Assembly: GCF_007990505.1 (NCBI RefSeq)
Contig: NZ_AP019822.1
Coordinates: 1,364,001-1,428,000 of the forward strand
Length of the DNA: 64,000 nucleotides
Reading direction: 5' to 3'
Source of the DNA: Pseudoleptotrichia goodfellowii
Lineage (GTDB): Bacteria > Fusobacteriota > Fusobacteriia > Fusobacteriales > Leptotrichiaceae
Shown here one piece after another: positions 8,255 to 15,581 of this stretch; positions within the stretch are counted from its first letter, which is position 1; every line of letters starts with the position of its first letter. Under the pieces are notes generated by a model, which was not told where the DNA came from, did not search any database, and worked only from the letters and a program-made list of their open reading frames with translations. The position numbers and the translations under genes were made by a program.

Positions 8255-9046
8255 TTACGCCCCCATTCCTTCGTATTTTCTGAGACCTTTTGTGAAAGCA
8301 TAACGGTATGCCGCTCTGAATACAAAAATCCATATGATTATCACAATTATATAGAAAAATACTTCCTTTTCGGTAAACATTTCCTGCAATCCGTGAATAG
8401 AAGCATATCCGACTATTGCAAAAGGGTTGTATTTTATTATATTATAAAAATTTTCCGACAACAAATCCAAAGGAAAATAAATCCCCGATAAAAGCAGATA
8501 AATTCCGTTAACAACGGCACTCAAAGGCCAAACCTCAATAAGCCAGAAACCTACTGTGGACATAAAAGAAATCATATAAAAGAACATTATATAACTTAAA
8601 ATTATAAATATGAGCATGCCGAGAAAATAAACAGGACTTTTGAAAAAACCTGTAAATCTGCTGAAAATAAGGGCCGACAAATAAATAATTATAAGAAATA
8701 GCTTTCTTCCTGTATATTTTGCAAAACTTTCCCCCAACAAATTAATCGGTCTTAAAAGTAAAGTCGTCAATTTCCCGTTATGTATCATTTTGCCCAATTC
8801 CATCATATATGACGATGAAAATAGAGCCACTGTAAGATTTATGAGAACAATGTATATAAGCATTTCTTTTTTTGTATAATTTCCTATTTTGCCTGTTTTT
8901 GTCGAATTATATATTCCGTTCCATATATAATAGAGCATAGATAACTGTGCAAACCTTAAAAATATTCCTACAAAACTGTTGAATTTATATTGTAACTTTA
9001 TCGTAATTTCATTTAAAGCGATTATTACATATTTTTTTATTGCCAT
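8255..9046 (-). CDS. ABC-2 type exporter permease (COG4587-like)
   Basis: This membrane protein (263 aa) has about six predicted helices and pairs with the next permease to form the channel of an ABC-2 exporter. It shares the family pattern LLRPINLLGESFAKYTGRKL with its partner's LRPINSFWYYSLYR. That common RPIN element supports an ancestral duplication. The start ATG at 9046 has AGGGAGGAATT upstream. It lies 15 bases after the ATPase stop and four before the next permease, so the three genes form one operon. Confidence 0.86.
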   Translation of the reverse strand: MAIKKYVIIALNEITIKLQYKFNSFVGIFLRFAQLSMLYYIWNGIYNSTKTGKIGNYTKKEMLIYIVLINLTVALFSSSYMMELGKMIHNGKLTTLLLRPINLLGESFAKYTGRKLFLIIIYLSALIFSRFTGFFKSPVYFLGMLIFIILSYIMFFYMISFMSTVGFWLIEVWPLSAVVNGIYLLLSGIYFPLDLLSENFYNIIKYNPFAIVGYASIHGLQEMFTEKEVFFYIIVIIIWIFVFRAAYRYAFTKGLRKYEGMGA

Positions 9047-9061
9047 AATTCCTCCCTTTCA

Positions 9062-10066
9062 TTAGGACTTATTACTCTCATCAAGAGCAGAGTCGGTAAA
9101 CAGTTCAAAAATAATATCTTCCAGTTCCGGAGTATTTTCCTTTATAGAAACTATATCCTTTAAATTCAATTCGTCGATTTTAATATCGCCGTCTTCACGA
9201 TAAATTTCAAATGTATTGTTATCAAATTTTTTTACAACAATATCTTTTTCTTCAAAAGGAAGTTTTTCATTTTTACTTTCTACAATATATGTTTTTTTAG
9301 TTATAAATTTCTGCTTTAACTCATCGATTGTCAAGTCAAAATGTTTTTCTCCCTTTAATATGATAATCACTCTTTCACATAATTTTTCTATATCTTTCAT
9401 ATAGTGGCTTGTAAGAATTATCGTTGTATTTTCAGTTTTATTGACTTCTTTCAGAAAATCATAAACTGCGTATTGGCTTGTTATGTCAAGACCTATAGTC
9501 GGCTCATCCAGAAACAGAATTTCCGGCTTATGAATCAAAGAACAGATAAGTTCAAACTTTATTCTTTCACCGAGAGAAAGCTTTCTCACCGGAATATTGA
9601 TTTTCTCTTTCAAATTAAGTAATTTCAGTAATTTTTCCAGTCTTTCTTCAAATTCTCTTTTTTCTATTTCGTAAATTTCCTTGAGCATTTTCAAAGTTTC
9701 CATAGAAGGCAAATCCCAAATAAGCTGACTTTTCTGCCCCATAACGACACCTATGTTTTTAAGATACTCTTTTTCTTTTTTATAAGGATTTTTATTCAGA
9801 CATTTTATTTCTCCCGATTTCAATTCCAAAATTCCCGTCAACAATTTTATTAAAGTCGTTTTACCGGCTCCGTTAGGACCCAGTAATCCGACTATTTCTC
9901 CTTTATTTATTGATATATCCACATCAATTACAGCAGGGGCTTTTTTGTGTTTTCTTTTCCACAGATCCTGCAACGTTCCTTTTATTCCGGAACTTTTTTC
10001 ATATGTCTGATACCAATAATTCAGCTTTTCACATTTTATTATTTCATTTTCAGTATTTTCATTCAT
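9062..10066 (-). CDS. ABC exporter ATP-binding protein (COG4586-like)
   Basis: This cytoplasmic ATPase (334 aa) powers the two permeases that follow. Walker A GPNGAGKTT is at 63-71, the signature is at 163-167, Walker B ILFLDEP at 183-189, and the H-loop is TSHYM. The signature is LSLGE rather than LSGGQ, as is usual for the COG4586 group. The N-terminal stretch YWYQTYEKSSGIKGTLQDLW and the C-terminal extension (about 245-334) are also features of that group. The start ATG 10066 has AAGGAGTGAG upstream. Some relatives export viologens or daunorubicin-like drugs; here the substrate is unknown. Confidence 0.9.
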   Translation of the reverse strand: MNENTENEIIKCEKLNYWYQTYEKSSGIKGTLQDLWKRKHKKAPAVIDVDISINKGEIVGLLGPNGAGKTTLIKLLTGILELKSGEIKCLNKNPYKKEKEYLKNIGVVMGQKSQLIWDLPSMETLKMLKEIYEIEKREFEERLEKLLKLLNLKEKINIPVRKLSLGERIKFELICSLIHKPEILFLDEPTIGLDITSQYAVYDFLKEVNKTENTTIILTSHYMKDIEKLCERVIIILKGEKHFDLTIDELKQKFITKKTYIVESKNEKLPFEEKDIVVKKFDNNTFEIYREDGDIKIDELNLKDIVSIKENTPELEDIIFELFTDSALDESNKS

Positions 10067-10129
10067 TAAAATCTCACTCCTTTTTTATAGTAAAGAAGCT
10101 CAATATAATTTAAAAATATCGAATGACTC

Positions 10130-11053
10130 TTAATTTCCCTGTATTGCTTTTGTCAAAGGCGGTATAACCTGTTTTTTTCTTGAAACTACACCTTTTAATA
10201 GAACAGTATTATTCTCCACTTTTCCGTTAAAAGCTTTTTCTATAATTTCATTGCCGTTTCCTGCAACTATTCCTACAGAATCGTTGGACAGTATATTAGT
10301 GATTACGAATAAGAAGAAATCCAGATTTTCTTTTGAATTAAGAGCATTCATTTCAGAAATCAGTTTTTCTTTTCTTTCAAGTATTTCTTCTTCGTTTACA
10401 GTGTTTACCTGTCCTACACCTATTCTTTTCCCGTCAATTTCAAATATTTTCATATCCATATTAAGCAATTCGGACTCAGATTTTCCTCCCAAAGCAGTTC
10501 CCGCTTTAAGCATTTCAAGCCCGTATTCTTCCAAATTTACCCCTGCTATTTCGGCAAGTTCTTTTCCTGCTTTTACATCACATTCAGTGCATGTAGGCGA
10601 TTTAAACAGCAATGTATCTGAAATAATAGCACTCAGCATTAATCCCGCTGTTTCTTTTGATGGAAGCAGATTTTTCTCTTTAAATAATTTCAGTATGATT
10701 GTAGCAGTACATCCCACAGGCTCCATTCTTACGTATAAAGGTTCATCCACGTTAAAGTTGGATATTCTGTGATGATCTACAAGCTCCAGTACTTTCGCTT
10801 CTTCAAATCCGTCAGCTGTTTGAGTTCTTTCGTTGTGATCCACAAGCATAATTTCTTTTCCTGCAACAGTTTCTATTAACTCAGGTTTTTGAATTTTAAA
10901 ATAATCCAATACAAACTTCGTTTCCTCGTTTACTTCCCCCAATCTTGCAGGTTTTACTTCTTTTCCCGTTTTTCCTTTCAGCTCTGCATAAGCTATCGCT
11001 GAGCAGATTGTATCCGTATCCGGATTTTTGTGTCCAAAAACTAATATTGACAT
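10130..11053 (-). CDS. ppaC: Manganese-dependent inorganic pyrophosphatase (family II)
   Basis: This DHH-family enzyme hydrolyses pyrophosphate to phosphate in the cytoplasm. The metal-binding motif GHKNPDTDTICSA (7-19) is followed by LVDHNE and LVDHHRI (the DHH motif), then by the C-terminal DHHA2 domain with the substrate-binding RKKQ motif near the end. At 307 aa it matches the family. A TTG 24 bases upstream extends the frame, but ATG 11053 follows a perfect AGGAGGAG and gives the family start MSILVFGHKNPD. There are no CBS domains, so this is the unregulated form. Confidence 0.94.
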   Translation of the reverse strand: MSILVFGHKNPDTDTICSAIAYAELKGKTGKEVKPARLGEVNEETKFVLDYFKIQKPELIETVAGKEIMLVDHNERTQTADGFEEAKVLELVDHHRISNFNVDEPLYVRMEPVGCTATIILKLFKEKNLLPSKETAGLMLSAIISDTLLFKSPTCTECDVKAGKELAEIAGVNLEEYGLEMLKAGTALGGKSESELLNMDMKIFEIDGKRIGVGQVNTVNEEEILERKEKLISEMNALNSKENLDFFLFVITNILSNDSVGIVAGNGNEIIEKAFNGKVENNTVLLKGVVSRKKQVIPPLTKAIQGN

Positions 11054-11182
11054 TGTATCTCCTCCTCTTGTAGTCAAAGATTATTTTTAAAATCTTTGCT
11101 TTTTAATTTATTTATATTTTTTAAATATATTAAATAATTTTTATATGATTTTCCAGGAAGTCTTTTTCTCGCTTTCCTAAAA

Positions 11183-12145
11183 TCAATCCTTCCAAATAAA
11201 ATTTCTCAAATACAGAAAAGTAATATCTTTTATCATAACTTCCGATTTTGTAGCAAAAATTCCCATACTTTTATCTATTTCTTTAAATATTATTCTATCT
11301 TCAAAAAAGTTTTCTATTATTCCGTATTTTTCATAATAGGATTGCTCGTATTCGAGATGTATAAATATTTTCTTTTCAAAACATTTTTTTAAAATTTCAC
11401 TTATTTTTATATTCGCAATATCGGAAAAAATATCTCTCAGGCAGATATCTTCTGTTTCTATCGGATATAACTTTTCATTAATTTCCCAAACATCTCCGGC
11501 TTTCAAAATTTTAAAATTTTCATCTTTACCCCAAAATAAATCATTCTCACAAATCAAAATATAATTTTTATCCTGAAAAACTATGTTCGCTTCCTGATTT
11601 TCACCAGATACAATAATTTTATTTTTTTGAATTTCCGTATCTTCAACAATAATATCATTAATAACATTTTTACCTATTTCTATATTTTCTATCTGTTCTT
11701 TTTTCACAATTTCTTCAAAATTGTCATCATATTCGCTAATCCACTGAAAATGAAAAAAGTTTTCCGAAATTTGTTTCAAATATCCGTTATTTATATAATC
11801 CTCTTTAGAAATTACTCTGATCGAAATTTTATTTTTTATGAAATATTTGAATAAATCTTTAAAAAAATTTTCCTTTTTCAAAATAATAGTCTTTCTATCC
11901 CCTGAGTTTCTTGACTTTATTTTTTCTTCTATTATTTTCAGATATTCCGAATTTTTCGCTATTCTTTTTAATTCAGTCAATTCTATAAAATTGTATCCTT
12001 CTTCTTTTCCGTGAGGACTGACTGAAATAAAAACAGCAAATTTATCATTTATTCCGATAAAATTTCCGACAGAAAATTTTCCCTCTGATGTTCTCCAATA
12101 TTCCAACAATAAATTTTTCTCTAATTTTTGTAATATTTTTTTCAC
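11183..12145 (-). CDS. Protein of unknown function (320 aa)
   Basis: I cannot assign this to a family. It is soluble, rich in Lys, Glu, Ile and Phe, and has no signal peptide. Three similar-looking beta-rich blocks occur: FSVGNFIGINDKFAVFISV near the N-terminus, NIVFQDKNYILICENDLFWG in the middle, and YYEKYGIIENFFEDRIIFKEID near the C-terminus. Between them lie charged helices (LTELKRIAKNSEYLKIIEEKI; LRDIFSDIANIKISEILKKCFEKK). The pattern suggests repeated small beta-barrel modules with helical linkers, but that is only an impression. The start ATG 12145 has GAGGTG upstream. It lies between ppaC and the dgkA-PAP2 fusion with no overlap. Confidence 0.7.
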   Translation of the reverse strand: MKKILQKLEKNLLLEYWRTSEGKFSVGNFIGINDKFAVFISVSPHGKEEGYNFIELTELKRIAKNSEYLKIIEEKIKSRNSGDRKTIILKKENFFKDLFKYFIKNKISIRVISKEDYINNGYLKQISENFFHFQWISEYDDNFEEIVKKEQIENIEIGKNVINDIIVEDTEIQKNKIIVSGENQEANIVFQDKNYILICENDLFWGKDENFKILKAGDVWEINEKLYPIETEDICLRDIFSDIANIKISEILKKCFEKKIFIHLEYEQSYYEKYGIIENFFEDRIIFKEIDKSMGIFATKSEVMIKDITFLYLRNFIWKD

Positions 12146-12182
12146 TTTCTCACCTCTTTGATATTAATAACACTACTTTTTA

Positions 12183-13007
12183 TCAATTATACAATATCCC
12201 GAAATGTATCATTACAAACATTATAATAAATGCCACTGCAAATCCCAAGGCTCCTCCTGCAAAAACTTCTCTGAAACTGTGAATCCCTGCTTTTACTCTG
12301 CTCTGTGCTACTAAAAGTGCCATTAAAAACACCAGTGCCAACACTCTTACATCACTAGTCATAAAAAGCAGTATCCCGAATGTCGCAAATGCTATGGCAC
12401 TGTGCCCGCTCGGCATTCCACCTTCAAGAGGTGTCCCTTTTTTATAGAAAGATTTTATAATAATTACAATAATAGCAATTAACACAAGTATCAATATTGC
12501 TATATTTCCTTTTCTTCCTGCAATAACATGAAGCTGATTTTTAGTATCCAGTATATTTAAAAGTTTGTCGTAAAATATGAGATAACCGACACAAAGTGCA
12601 TTTATCGCTGCAATCAGGACCGCTCCTGCTGCTACGTCTTTGGCAAGTTTTGCCAGAGGATGTCTTTTCGGCGATATCAAATCCACAAGTGCTTCTACCG
12701 ATGTATTTATGAGCTCTGTAATCATAACAAAAGAAACAGATACCGAAATTATAAGTATTTCAGTTTTTGCAGCATTTGTCAATATAGCCAGAATAACTAC
12801 AATTATAGCTAATAATATATGGACTTTCATATGTTTTTCATTTCTTATAGCTTCAGTCAGCCCTTCTATCGCAAAATTAAAACTGTCTACAATTCTTCTG
12901 TCTCTTTCTCTTTCGCTTTTTATATCCCAATTATAATTTTCATATTTTCTGAAAAAGAAAGATTTTCTTTTCTTTTTCTCTTTTTTTTCCGCATTGTTTT
13001 TATCCAT
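12183..13007 (-). CDS. DgkA-type lipid kinase fused to a PAP2 phosphatase
   Basis: Two membrane enzymes are joined in 274 aa. The N-terminal half (about 30-150) is a DgkA/undecaprenol kinase: SFNFAIEGLTEAIRNEKHMKVH, then ELINTSVEALVDL and HPLAKLAKDVAAGAVL carrying the catalytic and Mg-binding Glu/Asp residues. The C-terminal half (about 165-274) is a PAP2 lipid phosphatase with PSGHSAIAF and SRVKAGIHSFREVFAG, the second and third PAP2 signature motifs; the first (K-x6-RP) is weak, perhaps KSFYKKGTPLEGG. The kinase would phosphorylate undecaprenol or diacylglycerol and the PAP2 part would do the reverse. ATG 13007 is chosen because an upstream ATG overlaps its GAGGTG SD. The position after YbeY matches Firmicute gene order for dgkA. 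Confidence 0.88.
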   Translation of the reverse strand: MDKNNAEKKEKKKRKSFFFRKYENYNWDIKSERERDRRIVDSFNFAIEGLTEAIRNEKHMKVHILLAIIVVILAILTNAAKTEILIISVSVSFVMITELINTSVEALVDLISPKRHPLAKLAKDVAAGAVLIAAINALCVGYLIFYDKLLNILDTKNQLHVIAGRKGNIAILILVLIAIIVIIIKSFYKKGTPLEGGMPSGHSAIAFATFGILLFMTSDVRVLALVFLMALLVAQSRVKAGIHSFREVFAGGALGFAVAFIIMFVMIHFGILYN

Positions 13008-13049
13008 AAAACACCTCATTTTTTCGGATTATTTTTACGAATTCAAAAT

Positions 13050-13514
13050 TTAATCTCTCGTATAATTAAATTCTTTCAATATTTTTTCTTCCTTTTCTCT
13101 CATAACTTTTTTATCTTCTTCTTCTATATGGTCATACCCTAGCAAATGGAGCATACCGTGACACAGAACATAGTAAAACTCCCTTTCTTCAGAATGCCCG
13201 TAATCTTGAGCCTGACTTTTTACTCTCTCCAGGGATATTATAATATCTCCTAAAACATTCATTCCTCCGATATTTTCGGTTTCGTTGTAAGCAAAAGAGA
13301 TAACATCAGTTTCAGAGTCTTTATCTCTATACTCTTTATTGATTTTTCTTATTATTTTATTATCAGCTATAAGTAATGATAAATAATAGTCATTTTCACT
13401 GTATTCTTCTTTAAATTCATTTTCAAGAATAAATTTTATAAAATTTTCGATTTTCTTTTCGTCCAGAAATTCTTCAATCTCATTTATTTCATAAGTTATA
13501 TCACATTCCAACAT
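13050..13514 (-). CDS. ybeY: rRNA maturation endoribonuclease YbeY
   Basis: This is a zinc-dependent endoribonuclease for 16S rRNA 3' processing and ribosome quality control. The zinc motif HGMLHLLGYDH (His119, His123, His129) is intact in a 154 aa protein of normal length. The start overlaps the stop of the preceding HD-phosphodiesterase gene by one base (TAATG), so translation is coupled. The order pgpH-ybeY-dgkA is conserved in many Firmicutes, which supports all three calls. Confidence 0.95.
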   Translation of the reverse strand: MLECDITYEINEIEEFLDEKKIENFIKFILENEFKEEYSENDYYLSLLIADNKIIRKINKEYRDKDSETDVISFAYNETENIGGMNVLGDIIISLERVKSQAQDYGHSEEREFYYVLCHGMLHLLGYDHIEEEDKKVMREKEEKILKEFNYTRD

Positions 13515-15568
13515 TATTTTTCTCTCCTTTCGGATTTTTCATCCAGTTTCGGATATTTGATTCTTTCATGATAAGCACCCTGCAATACATTTAAAAATGC
13601 CTGTATTACTTTTTCGATTTCTCCCAAAGTCAGATCCGAATTATTCAGCTGATTATCATCGATTTTGTATCTTATAAGGTATCTTATCAGATTTTCTATA
13701 CCTTCTCTACTTTTATCCTCTGATGCCCTTACTGCCGCTTCAATAGTGTCTGCAAGTAATATTATGCTTGATTCTTTTGTTCTCGGTTTAGGTCCGCTGT
13801 ATCTGAAGTCAGATTCCAGTACTTCTTCGCCGTTTTCAAGTGCTTTGTAGTAGAAAAACTGAACCAGCGTAGTTCCGTGATGCTCCAATATTATATCAAG
13901 AATTTCTTTCGGCAGTTTATTCTGCTTTCCTATTATATATCCGTCTTTTGTATGTGATGTTATTATCAACGCACTTAATGACGGTCTTATAGTATTATGA
14001 GGATTTTTCCCTCCTCTTTGATTTTCCACAAAGAACATCGGTCTTTTCATTTTACCTATGTCATGGTAATAGGAAGCTACCCTTGTAAACGTGGCATTGG
14101 CTCCTATAGCTTCAGCTCCCGCTTCGGCTAAGGCTCCTACCATTATACTGTGATGAAAAGTTCCCGGTGCCGTAACTAAAAGCTGTTTTAACAAAGTATG
14201 TGAAAAATCACTTAATTCCAGAAGTTTTATATCAGTCAGTATATCAAAGGAATTTTCCAGATAAGGCAATATTCCCAAAGAAATCATTCCTGTCAAAATC
14301 CCCGATAATACTGAAAATATAATCATTACTATCTGCATAGGAAATTCAAGCTGATTTACAAGCCCGTAACTTAGAGACATTATTCCCTGAAATATCCCCG
14401 TAAATATTCCCAGTTTTACTATATCGCTTCTGTTTGTAAGTTTGTCGGCTCGATATACTGCAACAAGAGTAACAGCTATAATTACAAGGAACCACGTTTC
14501 ATCTCTTGAAAGAATTATCATATTGAAAAACGTAAACGTCAGTGCAAAAACTTTATCTCCGAGTACCGTCAGTATTATGGGAATCGTAGCAAACGGCAGC
14601 AAATATATGAAAAACTCATCATTTGCAAATAATACATAAGAAAGATTTATCATTATCACTGTCAGTAACGACGGATAAAAAGCTTTTGATTCTACGACTT
14701 TTTCACAATATTTTTTAGTTATATAATAAAACACTGCTCCCACAACGACAAAAGTTATAAATAATCCCGCTATCTTTTTAGCTTTATCCTGTCCTCTTAC
14801 AAGGTTAAGACGCTCAAGCTTTTCAAAATCATCACTGTCAATGATTTCACCTTTTTTAACGATTATATCTCCTTTATAAATTTTTATCTCGTTATTTCTC
14901 AAAGAATCTATATTATCTTCTATTTTTTCGGCAGTTTTTTTCTCGTTTATCTTTAAATTGGGCTTAATAAAGTTTTTCAAAAATTTCTTGTCCAATTCAT
15001 CTATTTTTATATTGTTTGCAGCTATTATTTTTTCAAAATCACTTGCTTTTACTACACCTATTTCATATATTTCTTTGACTATAGTAATCAGATTTACCAC
15101 GTAACCGACACTTTCCCTTTCAGTGATGGCTTTTATGTCTTTTACCGTCAGGTTATATTTATTTTCTTTTATAAAATTACTTATACTCTGTTCATTTGAC
15201 AAATCTATGTTTTTTATATCTCTGAAAAAATTATTTATTCTGACTACAGATTCTTCAGGAACAGAAGGGATTTTATCGTATTCGGGTGTAGTATTTTTCA
15301 TAATTTTATCTTTTACGCCCTTATCCATAATATCCACATTATAAACAACGTCTTTATACGCTATAATATCAGTAGGAGCCACCGTTCCCACTATATAATT
15401 GGCTTTTATTTTGGAAAGCTCTATAGCCGTTCCGAAACAAAAAAATACTATCATAGACCATATAAATCTGTTTATAAATTTTTTATCGGATGTTTTTTTC
15501 TGTTCCTCTTTCTGATTTTTTTCTTTTACTTCAAATACTATTTCCCGCCCGAATATATTAATCGTCAT
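13514..15568 (-). CDS. PgpH/YqfF-type membrane HD phosphohydrolase (cyclic-di-AMP phosphodiesterase)
   Basis: This 684 aa membrane enzyme breaks down cyclic di-AMP in characterised homologues. An N-terminal membrane anchor (about 35-55) is followed by an extracytoplasmic domain (about 60-285) and a seven-helix 7TMR-HD region (about 285-470). The cytoplasmic HD domain (about 485-660) contains the first metal His in TFHHSIMVG, then YYHDIGKM (the HD pair) and later His residues in NPHNTIRPS and LEHHGTTLV. A frame opening at 15613 overlaps dinG; ATG 15568 has GGAGG and is chosen. The c-di-AMP activity is inferred from family knowledge. Confidence 0.9.
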   Translation of the reverse strand: MTINIFGREIVFEVKEKNQKEEQKKTSDKKFINRFIWSMIVFFCFGTAIELSKIKANYIVGTVAPTDIIAYKDVVYNVDIMDKGVKDKIMKNTTPEYDKIPSVPEESVVRINNFFRDIKNIDLSNEQSISNFIKENKYNLTVKDIKAITERESVGYVVNLITIVKEIYEIGVVKASDFEKIIAANNIKIDELDKKFLKNFIKPNLKINEKKTAEKIEDNIDSLRNNEIKIYKGDIIVKKGEIIDSDDFEKLERLNLVRGQDKAKKIAGLFITFVVVGAVFYYITKKYCEKVVESKAFYPSLLTVIMINLSYVLFANDEFFIYLLPFATIPIILTVLGDKVFALTFTFFNMIILSRDETWFLVIIAVTLVAVYRADKLTNRSDIVKLGIFTGIFQGIMSLSYGLVNQLEFPMQIVMIIFSVLSGILTGMISLGILPYLENSFDILTDIKLLELSDFSHTLLKQLLVTAPGTFHHSIMVGALAEAGAEAIGANATFTRVASYYHDIGKMKRPMFFVENQRGGKNPHNTIRPSLSALIITSHTKDGYIIGKQNKLPKEILDIILEHHGTTLVQFFYYKALENGEEVLESDFRYSGPKPRTKESSIILLADTIEAAVRASEDKSREGIENLIRYLIRYKIDDNQLNNSDLTLGEIEKVIQAFLNVLQGAYHERIKYPKLDEKSERREK

Positions 15569-15581
15569 TTTTAACCTCCAA

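Noticed and set aside
10251-10772. Plus-strand open frame of 173 codons
   Set aside because: It is antisense to ppaC, whose DHH motifs are intact. The frame has no SD, and its composition (Ser/Phe/Ile-rich) is that of an antisense shadow.
11075-11098. Inverted repeat CAAAGATT...AATCTTTG upstream of ppaC as a terminator
   Set aside because: It lacks a T run in the direction needed for the minus-strand gene upstream. It could be an operator, but there is nothing further to support it.
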